64,000 bases of DNA, from contig NZ_ATAX01000028.1 in NCBI RefSeq assembly GCF_000571935.1, forward strand, positions 191,001 to 255,000, given 5' to 3'. The position numbers were made by a program, and so were the translations under genes. Numbering within the stretch: the first letter of the stretch is position 1; every line of letters starts with the position of its first letter. The notes under the pieces were generated by a model. That model had not been told where the DNA came from. It saw only the letters and a program-made list of their open reading frames with translations, and searched no databases. The stretch comes from Ruminococcus flavefaciens 007c. Lineage in GTDB: Bacteria; Bacillota; Clostridia; Oscillospirales; Ruminococcaceae. Shown here piece after piece: positions 29,761 to 38,289 of this stretch.

Positions 29761-30891
29761 GTGGCCAAGCTTAAATTCTCAGAAAAAAACGGCGGCGTAT
29801 GCATCCTTTGCAGGACAACAGGCAGCGAAATGCTGAATGAAGCCGAATACAGATACTTCGTGGACAATTCTATCAAGGGCTGGCTCACTCCCAAGGCCGT
29901 ATCCGCCGACAAGCTCGAATATACGGGCGCACAGGGCGTCCCTCTTATAAATGTGCTGAAGCAGGGTGTGGACAAAAAGCGCTATTATACCATCGTATCC
30001 CAGCTGCTGACTATACTTGATACCGCTGCCAACTGCGGATTCAATATGAAAAATATAGTCCTGGATCCCGATTTCATCACCTTTGATACCGAAAACAACC
30101 AATTATACCTGTTCTATCTCCCCCTCTGGTACAACGAGAGCTGCAACGACGGTGTGGTAAACTGTCTCCGCCGCATCTCCACCTTTGCAGAGTATGACTC
30201 TCAGGAGGACTACAACAGCGTGGACGGATTCATGAATTTTGTCTGCCGCGCCGAGGGCTTTACCATATCATCAGCCATGGAGCATATCCGGAGGGAAGCT
30301 CCCGAGGTGCTCCCACAGCGACGTTCTGCTGCAAAACCCGTTAAACCGGAATTCAGCAGACCTTCTGCCGCTCCAAGGACATCTGATACGAGACTTTCGG
30401 ACTTCGCTCCCAAAGAGCCCCGTCCCCAGAGTACCGCCCAGACCATAATCAACGGCATAAACGCAGGCTCGGAACAGTTCAGGCATACCGAAGGTCCCAG
30501 GCTAGCAGAGCCGAAGATAATCCCCTCTCTCAATGAGGAGAACAGACAGGGACTGCCGGAGCTGAAAAAGAAGGATTTCGCACGCCCCGAGGTCAGCTAT
30601 CCCACTCTTACAAGACGAGCTACAGGCGTCACGGTCAATATCGACAGACCTGTGTTCCACATAGGCAAGGAACGGGACAAGGTAGATTTCTGCGTTACCG
30701 AGAACAGAACGGTAAGCCGTCTCCATGCTACTATCTATACCAGAAACGGCTCCTGCTTCGTTGAGGATAACAACTCCACCAACAGGACATACATAAACGG
30801 CACTCCCGTTCTCCCGAACAGGGAGATCAAGCTGAAAAGCGGCGATGTGCTGAAGCTTTCAGATGAGGAATTCGACTTTATAGACGGATAA
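29761..30891 (+). CDS. FHA-domain protein
   Basis: Phosphothreonine-reading signalling protein of 376 residues. The N-terminal ~190 residues (FSEKNGGVCILCRTTG to MNFVCRAEGFT) look like the DUF6382-type domain that often precedes FHA in Firmicutes; that name is from memory. A Pro/Arg/Ala-rich linker follows, then the FHA domain (~295-376) with NRTVSRLHATIYTRNG (Ser-Arg and His) and NNSTNRTYING. The GTG start follows GGGGCGG and sits 30 bases after the promoter. The PP2C phosphatase next door suggests Ser/Thr phospho-signalling, but no kinase is in the window. Confidence 0.85.
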   Translation: MAKLKFSEKNGGVCILCRTTGSEMLNEAEYRYFVDNSIKGWLTPKAVSADKLEYTGAQGVPLINVLKQGVDKKRYYTIVSQLLTILDTAANCGFNMKNIVLDPDFITFDTENNQLYLFYLPLWYNESCNDGVVNCLRRISTFAEYDSQEDYNSVDGFMNFVCRAEGFTISSAMEHIRREAPEVLPQRRSAAKPVKPEFSRPSAAPRTSDTRLSDFAPKEPRPQSTAQTIINGINAGSEQFRHTEGPRLAEPKIIPSLNEENRQGLPELKKKDFARPEVSYPTLTRRATGVTVNIDRPVFHIGKERDKVDFCVTENRTVSRLHATIYTRNGSCFVEDNNSTNRTYINGTPVLPNREIKLKSGDVLKLSDEEFDFIDG

Positions 30892-30914
30892 TTCCGCCCT
30901 ATGGGGGGATATTT

Positions 30915-31682
30915 ATGGATTACATTACTGCCTGCGATACCGACATCGGTATCTCAAAGAAAATAAATCAGGACAGCGTATGCGTCAAGACCGCCAGAAC
31001 TGCCACGGGCAAAGCTGCTCTTGTCATGGTCTGCGACGGCATGGGCGGACTCTCAAAGGGTGAGCTCGCCAGCGCCGAGGTCATTCGCAGCTTCGCTGAA
31101 TGGTTCGATACAGAGCTGCCCTTCGAGCTCCCCAACTGGGACTGGAAAACAGCCGCAAGAAACGTCATCAGCCGTCTTCGCAGGCTCAATGCCATGCTCA
31201 TAGACTACGGCGCAAGAAACAGCCTTCAGCTGGGCACTACCGCCACAGGTCTCATCGCCGTAAACAGCGAATTCATGACCTTCCATGTGGGGGACAGCCG
31301 CATCTACAAGATCTCGGACAAGCTCAGCCAGGTCACCGACGATCATACCTTCGTCAACAGAGCTGTGAAAATGGGCAGGATGACTCCCGAGGAGGCTCTC
31401 ACCGATCCGAGAAGGAACGCCCTTGTCCAGTGTGTGGGCGTTACGGGAGAAATAGCTCCCGAGGTAAGACTGGGCGTCTTTGAAAACAATACCAACTTTC
31501 TTATATGCTCCGACGGCTTCCGCCATGTTCTTACGGAAAAAGAGCTCTATGAGGAGCTCTCGGCAGAAAAAACAAAGAACAAGGCCGCTATGCAGAAGCA
31601 GCTCAGGCAGCTTATAGAGACCGTCAAGAGCAGAAACGAAAACGATAATATCACCGCCGCTGTTTTCCGCGCTGAGATGTAG
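30915..31682 (+). CDS. PP2C-family serine/threonine phosphatase
   Basis: Metal-dependent phosphatase, 255 residues. Motifs in order: QDSV (N-terminal), VCDGMGGLSKGELAS with the metal Asp and Gly, GTTATGL, FHVGDSRIYKI, DDHTF, LICSDGF and ENDNITAAV with the last metal Asp. There is no membrane segment, so it is cytoplasmic. It probably works with the FHA protein 23 bases upstream; its kinase partner is not seen here. Confidence 0.93.
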   Translation: MDYITACDTDIGISKKINQDSVCVKTARTATGKAALVMVCDGMGGLSKGELASAEVIRSFAEWFDTELPFELPNWDWKTAARNVISRLRRLNAMLIDYGARNSLQLGTTATGLIAVNSEFMTFHVGDSRIYKISDKLSQVTDDHTFVNRAVKMGRMTPEEALTDPRRNALVQCVGVTGEIAPEVRLGVFENNTNFLICSDGFRHVLTEKELYEELSAEKTKNKAAMQKQLRQLIETVKSRNENDNITAAVFRAEM

Positions 31683-31700
31683 CGGCAAGGGAGTGATGCT

Positions 31701-31934
31701 ATGTCAAGAGATGAGATGCTGGTCATCGCCGCTGCGGCGGCAGTATTCGTCATCATCAATATAATCATGTGGAGCATTATCGCACGGAAAGAGCGAAAGG
31801 CAAAGGGGAATGCCGCTCCGCAGATAAACTCGGCCGCCGAGAGCATAAGCAGCGTATCTGCGGCTGCTGCTGCAGAGGGTTTCGAGCTGATGGAAAATAC
31901 AGTTATAATACATACCTCTGACAGGATAGTCTGA
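31701..31934 (+). CDS. Small single-pass membrane protein
   Basis: A 77-residue product with one helix (about residues 7-27, LVIAAAAAVFVIINIIMW), then a basic patch ARKERKAKG and an Ala/Ser-rich tail. It is not recognised. A GGGAG site lies 8-10 bases before the ATG. Being 18 bases after the PP2C gene it is probably in the same transcript. It could anchor or be a target of the phospho-signalling pair. Confidence 0.6.
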   Translation: MSRDEMLVIAAAAAVFVIINIIMWSIIARKERKAKGNAAPQINSAAESISSVSAAAAAEGFELMENTVIIHTSDRIV

Positions 31935-32000
31935 CACGGCAGCCGTGTGCCGGAAATAAATCAATAACACCTATTACTCTTATGAGCGGAGGAAGCTGAT

Positions 32001-32591
32001 ATGGAATTCAGGATAAACCACATAACCAACTTTCTGCGCCGCGGGATCATTATCCCTGCCTGCGTTTTTGCAGCTGCGCTCCTGATCTTTCTCATCATGG
32101 GAATAACTGCCGAGTCTGCCGCACCTGTACTGATACTCGGAGGTATATTCATTCTTTGTGCCGCTGCTGAGGTCATATTCGTATTACTGTATCTCCTCGA
32201 GCGTATATTCGGTACAAAAGTTATCATAAACGACGATCATGTCAGGATAAAGATGCTGCTGAGACAGAAAACGCTCCGTTTTGATGAGATAGCCGATACA
32301 AAGTACACTCATTACGAATGTACGAGGGACAACACCGAACGCAAACAGAGATCGGATTCACTGCTGTACAAATACGCCGCAGCCGATAAAAAGGTCCGAA
32401 TGCGTTCGCGGCTCATTTTTTATCTTGATTCGGGCAGAGCCTTCAGCCTCAATGACGATGCGACAAACTATAAACGGAAACAGAAGCAATGGATGACAAA
32501 CCCGGGCATTGATCCCGATGAGGACGTAAGTCTGTATCAGGCATATCAGTGCTACCTTCATGCCTGCCGTCAGTTTTATAATTCACACTGA
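32001..32591 (+). CDS. Membrane protein with a PH-like cytoplasmic domain
   Basis: Function unknown, 196 residues. Two helices lie at about 14-37 and 42-66. A soluble part follows: TKVIINDDHVRIKMLLRQKTLRFDEIAD, a pattern common in bacterial PH-like/YcxB-type domains, then RSRLIFYLDSGRAFSLNDD and a helical C-terminus with YQCYLHACRQFY. GGAGG is well placed before the ATG. Confidence 0.65.
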   Translation: MEFRINHITNFLRRGIIIPACVFAAALLIFLIMGITAESAAPVLILGGIFILCAAAEVIFVLLYLLERIFGTKVIINDDHVRIKMLLRQKTLRFDEIADTKYTHYECTRDNTERKQRSDSLLYKYAAADKKVRMRSRLIFYLDSGRAFSLNDDATNYKRKQKQWMTNPGIDPDEDVSLYQAYQCYLHACRQFYNSH

Positions 32592-32699
32592 CATATGCAG
32601 ACCGCGTCCGCGTAAACCATGGTATACGGATATTTCTGCTCTCCTGAATACAGGAGACAGTTTATCATATTAAAAAATGATATAGGAGGAAAATCAAAC

Positions 32700-33071
32700 A
32701 TGAAAACCGCATTCAAGGTGCTTACGATCTTTATTCTCGTAGTAAACAGTATCGCAGGCATTGCAGGCGTGCTGGGCTTATCCGCCGCCGCCAAGCTCAC
32801 AGAGGGCAAAACAGGTGCCGACGCTGCCATGGGCGGTGTAGGCGTCATGGCAATTCTCTTCGCACTCATACCAATAGCAGTTACTATATACATGACTATC
32901 TGCGGTCTCAGAGGCAAATACGATATGTGCTTCAAGATCTCATTTGTACTCATGATACTGAATATAGTATCCTTCGTTCTCTCGGACAACAAGGGAACTG
33001 CTGTATTCTCTCTGGTTCTCTCCGTTGCATACTGCCTCATGGCAAGGAAAATGGACAAGGGAGTATACTGA
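32700..33071 (+). CDS. Small four-helix membrane protein
   Basis: Unknown function, 123 residues. Helices lie at about 7-31, 44-68, 78-94 and 98-115, joined by short loops. The ATG is chosen because AGGAGG lies ten bases before it; a longer open frame from 32619 has no such site. It lies in a run of small membrane proteins that share no clear homology with each other. Confidence 0.65.
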   Translation: MKTAFKVLTIFILVVNSIAGIAGVLGLSAAAKLTEGKTGADAAMGGVGVMAILFALIPIAVTIYMTICGLRGKYDMCFKISFVLMILNIVSFVLSDNKGTAVFSLVLSVAYCLMARKMDKGVY

Positions 33072-33101
33072 TGAGATACGTCTCTCAGGGGAGGTAATAC
33101 T

Positions 33102-33764
33102 ATGACAAATCCCAACGATCTTGCTCGCAACAGGAATATCAGAGCACAGGAATTCGCCCATAACCGCGCTTTGATGAACAAATGCACCAAACGCTACAAC
33201 ACCATGGGTATTCTCTACTTCGTACCGCTGCTGATATACATTCCCGTTACCATAGGCTTTGCATTTATCACAGGTTCATTCATACCCTTTGTTGACGCGC
33301 TTATTGTATGTCCCCTGCTGGCTTTCCTTGCATGGCGAAGCTTCTACCACAAGCACGACCTGATGATAATATTCTTATTCATAGTGCTGTTTACAAATCA
33401 GTTCCTGCTTGTCAAGCTGGCTCCCTATGAGGACGCAGGCTTCTTCAAGTTCAGGATAATGGGAAAATGCTCTGTCGGACACCTGATCATACTGCTTATC
33501 ATCGGCTCGGTTGCGGTATTGAACTTCATTACCAACATGACATACCATAAACTGGAGGAGGCTGACGGATTCCCGCAGTTCAACGAGCGCTTCTTCGATC
33601 AGGAAATGGATATAAGACAGTCCAGGATCAAGGATCCCTTTCAGGCGGAAATGGAAAGACGCCAGAGAACTGCTTCGGATTCCATGGCAGATATAAGCCT
33701 TCCATCAGACCTGAGCGCAAAATCCAAGGACGGCGGTCCCCCTGCGGGAATGGACTGCATCTGA
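33102..33764 (+). CDS. Membrane protein of unknown function
   Basis: 220 residues. The N-terminus is basic and soluble (NDLARNRNIRAQEFAHNRALM), then about four to five helices run between residues ~38 and 148, followed by a charged soluble tail with DQEMDIRQSRIKDPFQAEME. GGGGAGG precedes the ATG. It is the last gene before a strong terminator. It is not recognised. Confidence 0.65.
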   Translation: MTNPNDLARNRNIRAQEFAHNRALMNKCTKRYNTMGILYFVPLLIYIPVTIGFAFITGSFIPFVDALIVCPLLAFLAWRSFYHKHDLMIIFLFIVLFTNQFLLVKLAPYEDAGFFKFRIMGKCSVGHLIILLIIGSVAVLNFITNMTYHKLEEADGFPQFNERFFDQEMDIRQSRIKDPFQAEMERRQRTASDSMADISLPSDLSAKSKDGGPPAGMDCI

Positions 33765-33828
33765 ATATATCCCACATATTCCGGACATGGGTATTTTTCA
33801 CAGAAAATGAACAAAATTTTCTGTAAAG

Positions 33829-33856
33829 AAAGGCGGCTTGCAAGCCGCCTTTTTTA
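33829..33856 (+). terminator. Terminator after the membrane-protein run
   Basis: A perfect palindrome AAGGCGGCTTGCAAGCCGCC followed by TTTTTT. It lies 65 bases after the preceding stop and right before the purB promoter. Confidence 0.92.
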
Positions 33857-33885
33857 TTGACATGAGAGAAGTATGATGATATAAT
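33857..33885 (+). promoter_or_regulatory. Promoter of purB
   Basis: TTGACA (33857-33862), 17-base spacer, TATAAT (33880-33885): full consensus. The leader is about 80 bases. Confidence 0.9.
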
Positions 33886-33895
33886 TAATGTGTCT

Positions 33896-33941
33896 GCAAT
33901 AACCGCCATACAGCGGTTATTGCCCCGAGCTACATTCGGGG
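33896..33941 (+). promoter_or_regulatory. Two stacked hairpins in the purB 5' leader
   Basis: GCAATAACCGC pairs perfectly with GCGGTTATTGC (loop CATACA). CCCCGA then pairs with TCGGGG (loop GCTACAT), beginning at the last base of the first stem. No U-tract follows, so these are not a simple terminator. They start near the expected transcription start. They could stabilise the mRNA or be a ligand-sensing or protein-binding element; I do not recognise a known riboswitch. Confidence 0.6.
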
Positions 33942-33972
33942 AACGCAAATGAATTCAAAGGAGAACATTTCA

Positions 33973-35412
33973 ATGAGCGGTAATATAAACAGCTACGAAA
34001 GCCCATTCTGTACACGTTATGCCAGTGAGGAAATGCAGTACGTTTTCTCGGCAGACAAGAAGTTCACCACATGGAGAAAGCTCTGGGTGGCTCTGGCAAG
34101 AGCAGAAATGAAACTCGGACTTCCCGTTACCGAGGCTCAGGTAAAGCAGCTCGAGGAGCATATCAACGATGTTGACTATGAAATGGCTGCCGAGCGCGAA
34201 AAGATCACACGCCACGACGTTATGGCTCACGTTTTCACCTACGGTCAGGCTTGTCCCGATGCCGCAGGTATCATACACCTGGGCGCTACATCATGCTATG
34301 TAGGCGATAACACAGACGTTATCATCATGCGCGATGCGCTTAAAATAGTCCGCAGAAAGCTCATAAACGTTATGAACAACCTGGCAAAGTTCGCAGACGA
34401 GTATAAGAGCCTCCCCTGCCTTGCATATACCCATCTTCAGCCCGCTCAGCTCACCACCGTCGGCAAGAGAGCTACTCTCTGGCTCAATGAGCTCCTCATG
34501 GACTTCCAGGATCTCGAATACCGTATGTCCACACTGAAGCTCCTCGGCTCAAAGGGCACAACAGGCACTCAGGCTTCATTCATGGAGCTCTTTGAGGGAG
34601 ACACTGACAAGATCAAGAAGCTGGAGCAGATGATCGCAGAAGAAATGGGCTTCGACGCAGTTGTCCCCGTATCAGGTCAGACCTACTCACGTAAGGTAGA
34701 CTCAAAGGTGCTGGAGCTCCTCAGCGATATTGCACAGTCTGCAAGCAAGTTCTCCAATGATATGCGTATACTCCAGTCCTTCAAGGAAATGGAGGAGCCC
34801 CGCGAGAAGAAGCAGATCGGTTCTTCCGCAATGGCTTACAAGCGCAACCCCATGCGCTGTGAGAGAATAACCTCCCTCGCACGCTACGTAATGATAGACA
34901 GCCTCAATCCTGCATTCACAGCAGGTACCCAGTGGTTCGAGAGAACTCTCGACGACTCCGCTAACAAGCGGATCAGCGTTGCCGAGGCATTCCTCGGCGT
35001 TGACGCTATCCTCAATATCATGATGAACGTTACAAACGGCATCGTGGTATATCCCGAAATGATACGCCGCCGCGTAATGGCCGAGCTTCCCTTCATGGCC
35101 AGTGAGAACATCATGATGGACGCCGTAAAGAAGGGCGGAAACCGTCAGGAGCTCCACGACCGTATCATGGATTACTCCATGGAGGCAGGCGCTAACGTTA
35201 AGGTAAAAGGTCTGGACAATAACCTCTGCGAGCTCATCGAAGCCGATCCCATGTTTATGGTAACAAAGGAGGAGCTTGACGCCGTTCTCAAGCCCGAGAA
35301 CTACACAGGCAGAAGCTCTCAGCAGGTGGACGAATTCCTTGCCGAGTGCATCAAGCCTATCCTCGAAGCTAACAAAGATATCCTCGGCGAAAGCTTTGAA
35401 ATGAAGAACTAA
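33973..35412 (+). CDS. purB: Adenylosuccinate lyase
   Basis: Acts twice in purine synthesis (SAICAR to AICAR, adenylosuccinate to AMP). It has RHDVMAHVFTYG, HLGATSCYVGDNTD, YTHLQPAQLTTVGKRA with the catalytic His, KGTTGTQASF, and the family signature GSSAMAYKRNPMRCERI. About 479 residues, the larger type related to animal PurB. The ATG at 33973 is nine bases after AAAGGAG; the ATG at 33949 lies before that site. Confidence 0.95.
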   Translation: MSGNINSYESPFCTRYASEEMQYVFSADKKFTTWRKLWVALARAEMKLGLPVTEAQVKQLEEHINDVDYEMAAEREKITRHDVMAHVFTYGQACPDAAGIIHLGATSCYVGDNTDVIIMRDALKIVRRKLINVMNNLAKFADEYKSLPCLAYTHLQPAQLTTVGKRATLWLNELLMDFQDLEYRMSTLKLLGSKGTTGTQASFMELFEGDTDKIKKLEQMIAEEMGFDAVVPVSGQTYSRKVDSKVLELLSDIAQSASKFSNDMRILQSFKEMEEPREKKQIGSSAMAYKRNPMRCERITSLARYVMIDSLNPAFTAGTQWFERTLDDSANKRISVAEAFLGVDAILNIMMNVTNGIVVYPEMIRRRVMAELPFMASENIMMDAVKKGGNRQELHDRIMDYSMEAGANVKVKGLDNNLCELIEADPMFMVTKEELDAVLKPENYTGRSSQQVDEFLAECIKPILEANKDILGESFEMKN

Positions 35413-35717
35413 GTGCGGAGCCCGCGCTGACTTGTCACGTTGGCGCTGGTAAACTCGCTCACTATTATTGAAAACGTTACCCGTACATCGTTTACGGTGA
35501 ATTGTAGGAGACGGCGTTCTCGACGTCCCAAGCCATTTACAGGGCGGATATTTTCCGCCCGTAAGATAAAGGCCGAGTTAAGGGCTGAAGGCTCAGACTC
35601 GCCTATTTCACGCACTCTACGAAGCGTAGACTCCGCTTTAAAACATAATTCTACGGCTCATGGGTGTACTTTTTCTCCGCAGCATGATACACTTTTCTCA
35701 GAAGGGAGGAACAATGA
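35413..35717. other. Gene-free stretch of about 300 bases with repeat remnants
   Basis: It holds a GGGCGGATATTTTCCGCCC palindrome (35542-35561) and a short imperfect palindrome ACGGCGTTCTCGACGTCC, both like the small repeats seen elsewhere. Open frames across it have no ribosome site and no recognisable protein. No clear promoter is seen. Confidence 0.45.
35542..35561. repeat. GGGCGGAT-type palindromic repeat, copy B
   Basis: GGGCGGATATTTTCCGCCC followed by GTA: a diverged copy of the element at 26811 and 36331. Confidence 0.55.
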
Positions 35718-36323
35718 ATGGATCAGGTCAAGATCGGTAAATTCATATCTCAGATGAGAAAAGAAAAAGGACTTACACAGAAACAGCTTGGTGATGAACT
35801 CCTTATCAGTGATAAGACAGTCTCCAAGTGGGAGACAGGCAAGGGTATGCCGGAGGTATCCCTTATGCTGCCACTCTGTGAAAAGCTGGGTATCAATGTC
35901 AATGAGCTCCTCACGGGCGAACGTATCCCCGATGAGGACTACAAGAAGAAAGCGGAGGAAAATATTATGAATATCATGCGTGAAAAAGAAGAAAGCATCA
36001 GAAAGATAATCGTTTCTGTCATTGCAGGAGCCACAGGCATACTCGCAGGCTGTACGCTCATAGTCGTTTCAGGCGTATTCGATATGGCAGCGTGGCAGAG
36101 AGGTCTGCTCTTAGCCATAGGCATTATAGTTATGATCGGCGGAATAGCCGTTGCAGCCATCGAGGATATGACCGCCGGCACTTACGAGTGCAAACACTGC
36201 GGAACACGTTTTGTTCCCTCGGGTATCGCATATATTGCAGGTCCCCATACCATCACAAGAAGGAAGCTTACCTGCCCCAAGTGCGGCAAGCGTTCCTACT
36301 GCAAGCGCAGACTTACTCATTGA
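35718..36323 (+). CDS. XRE-type regulator with membrane helices and a zinc ribbon
   Basis: 201 residues in three parts. Residues ~5-60 are a helix-turn-helix (GLTQKQLGDELLISDKTVSKW), much like other Firmicute Cro/C1 regulators. Two membrane helices follow (~93-115 and ~122-142). The C-terminus has two Cys pairs, CKHCG and CPKCG, about 31 residues apart, as in a rubredoxin-like zinc ribbon. GGGAGG lies eight bases before the ATG. A DNA-binding head tethered to the membrane could report an envelope or redox signal; the target genes are unknown. Confidence 0.85.
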   Translation: MDQVKIGKFISQMRKEKGLTQKQLGDELLISDKTVSKWETGKGMPEVSLMLPLCEKLGINVNELLTGERIPDEDYKKKAEENIMNIMREKEESIRKIIVSVIAGATGILAGCTLIVVSGVFDMAAWQRGLLLAIGIIVMIGGIAVAAIEDMTAGTYECKHCGTRFVPSGIAYIAGPHTITRRKLTCPKCGKRSYCKRRLTH

Positions 36324-36330
36324 ATTTATC

Positions 36331-36354
36331 GGGCGGATAATATCCGCCCCTACC
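36331..36354. repeat. GGGCGGATAATATCC palindromic repeat, copy C
   Basis: GGGCGGATAATATCCGCCC, a perfect palindrome, followed by CTACC. It lies just after the stop of the XRE gene and before the ribosome site of the next gene. Confidence 0.65.
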
Positions 36355-36370
36355 GAACACAGGAGATACC

Positions 36371-37135
36371 ATGAAAAAAGCTCTCACTATAGGCGGAATT
36401 ATCGGCTTTCTGCTGATATCGGCGCTTGCAATATCCATATTCTTTCCCGGACTTCCCACATATTTAAAGGTCAAGCTTAAATACGAACATATCGACGAAA
36501 GGATCCCAGAATTTGAAAAATCGGATATCCCCGGCGACTATGTGAGCCATACCCTCAGAGGTGTAAGATTCAGTACTCCCTCAGACTGGGAGGCTTATTC
36601 CCCTATTGAAGGCGCTGAACCGAATGCCTACCGTGCAAAGGATAAATCCACTGTTTTTGTTCTTAATCTCAATTACAAAGCACAGGAGGAGCTGCTTAAA
36701 AATTCGGAGGAAACTCTCGGCTCGGAATATGATGTGTGGAACGAATATGAATTCAGTGAAGAGGATTACAGACATTTCTACAAGGCTATCGGTATCGAGC
36801 CTCCGCAGTACGGGCTGAATCTCCGTATGCTGTGGTATATGAGAGACGACGTAACCGCAAAGGACTGTCTGAAGCTGCGGGGCAGAGACAGGAAGGTTTT
36901 CCTTGATGTTGCCGATTCAAAAGATGAATCCGTAAAAATGGAGACCATGTGGAAAACCAAAGGCAAAGGCTTCTACGCCTATATCGGACGGATAATGTAT
37001 TCCGGCTTCGACGGGAACACATGGACGGTAAATATATTTCCCGACGGAAATGAGAACGAACATTTCACGGCGACCATAAAATGCTCCGACGAAACAACGG
37101 CAAGGAAGATAATCAGCTCCATAGAGCTTGAATAA
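36371..37135 (+). CDS. Membrane-anchored protein, paralogue of the one before trmD
   Basis: 254 residues, unknown function. An N-terminal anchor (about 5-26) ends in FFPGLPTYLKVKLKYEHID, and a large extracytoplasmic domain follows with RGVRFSTPSDWEAY and a C-terminal TARKIISSIELE. The protein at 38290-39012 shares the same layout: anchor, FFPGIPYRYK, a conserved NIYPD/NIFPD segment and a final ISESIKLTE. An AGGAGAT site precedes the ATG. It is separated from rimM by only 13 bases. Confidence 0.7.
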   Translation: MKKALTIGGIIGFLLISALAISIFFPGLPTYLKVKLKYEHIDERIPEFEKSDIPGDYVSHTLRGVRFSTPSDWEAYSPIEGAEPNAYRAKDKSTVFVLNLNYKAQEELLKNSEETLGSEYDVWNEYEFSEEDYRHFYKAIGIEPPQYGLNLRMLWYMRDDVTAKDCLKLRGRDRKVFLDVADSKDESVKMETMWKTKGKGFYAYIGRIMYSGFDGNTWTVNIFPDGNENEHFTATIKCSDETTARKIISSIELE

Positions 37136-37148
37136 TAAAGGAAAAGCA

Positions 37149-37652
37149 ATGAAAAAGGAATATCTCGAAGCAGGCAAGATCGTCACCACCCACGGTATAC
37201 GCGGTGAAGTGAAGATAATGCCTTACACCGACAGCCCCGAGCTCCTCGCGGAGTTCGACAGGCTTTTTATAGGAAAAAACCATGAGGAAGTGTTCATCGA
37301 GCGCTCCAGAGTGTTCAAAAATACAGTTATCGCCAAGATCGAGGGCATCGATACTCCCGAAGCTGCGGAAAAGCTCCGCAATAAGGTGCTTTATATGCAC
37401 CGCGATGATCTGGAGCTTGACGATGACACCTATTTCATTCAGGACCTCATCGGTCTTGAGGTACGTGACGCCGATACACAGCAGGTTTACGGCAGGATAG
37501 CCGATGTCATGCAGACAGGCGCCAACGACGTCTATGTCATAAAGGGCGAGGAAAGGGAATACCTTGTGCCCGCTATCGGCGACGTTGTAATTTCTACCGA
37601 CATTGATGAAGGCATTATGACCATACGCCCTCTTGACGGCCTTTTCGACTGA
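37149..37652 (+). CDS. rimM: 16S rRNA processing protein RimM
   Basis: Helps 30S subunit maturation by binding S19. The N-terminal barrel has LEAGKIVTTHGIRGEVKI; the C-terminal PRC-barrel has DLIGLEVRDADTQQVYGRI and the final YLVPAIGDVVISTDID with IRPLDGLFD. The product is 167 residues. AAAGGAAAAG favours the ATG at 37149 over one seven codons earlier. Normally trmD follows directly; here two membrane genes intervene. Confidence 0.93.
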   Translation: MKKEYLEAGKIVTTHGIRGEVKIMPYTDSPELLAEFDRLFIGKNHEEVFIERSRVFKNTVIAKIEGIDTPEAAEKLRNKVLYMHRDDLELDDDTYFIQDLIGLEVRDADTQQVYGRIADVMQTGANDVYVIKGEEREYLVPAIGDVVISTDIDEGIMTIRPLDGLFD

Positions 37653-37653
37653 T

Positions 37654-38232
37654 ATGCGAAAAAGCAATATAGCAGCGTTCTCGGCGCTGGCAGCTGTCTT
37701 TGCAGCTATCGCCCTGTGGTCGTGCATGACCTGCGGAGATGTATTGAAGGAATATTTCCGCTTGCCGAAATGGGACATTTCCGTAACAGGTATCGTTTTC
37801 CTGGTCATGCTGTTCATACCAAATATCATATGGAGCAAAATGCAGCCCGACGGCTACGAGGAAGCTTCAAAGCATGAAAACAAAGTGCTTCTTGCACTTG
37901 AACGCACCGGCGAAGTGCTGGTATCCGTACTGGTGCTGACAGACAGGCGGTTGGACAGGCTTTCGGCTTCGCCGCGTACAGGCTATCTTTTAACAGCACT
38001 GGTGCTCATGGTGCTTTACGAGCTTTACTGGATAAAATATTTCCGAAGCAGTCATACCCTTGCGGATATGTACTCGGATTACTGCGGATTCCCCCTGGCA
38101 GGAGCTTCCCTGCCTGTTTTTGCCGTGCTCCTTCTGGGAGTTTACGCCTGCAATGTCTTTCTTATTGCAGCAGCAATAATACTCGGCATCGGCCATATAG
38201 GCATACACCTTATGCACAGAAAAGAGATATAA
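37654..38232 (+). CDS. Multi-pass membrane protein between rimM and trmD
   Basis: 192 residues with about five helices: near 6-24, 42-60 and three in the second half (RTGYLLTALVLMVLYELYW; LPVFAVLLLGVYACNVFLIAAAIILG in part). It is not recognised. The ATG lies one base after the rimM stop, so it is coupled to rimM. A TTG seven codons earlier would overlap rimM and is less likely. Confidence 0.6.
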   Translation: MRKSNIAAFSALAAVFAAIALWSCMTCGDVLKEYFRLPKWDISVTGIVFLVMLFIPNIIWSKMQPDGYEEASKHENKVLLALERTGEVLVSVLVLTDRRLDRLSASPRTGYLLTALVLMVLYELYWIKYFRSSHTLADMYSDYCGFPLAGASLPVFAVLLLGVYACNVFLIAAAIILGIGHIGIHLMHRKEI

Positions 38233-38289
38233 ATAATAATGTAGAACAAAAGAAAAACAGCTGTACACAGCTAAAAGGAGGCACCCCAA

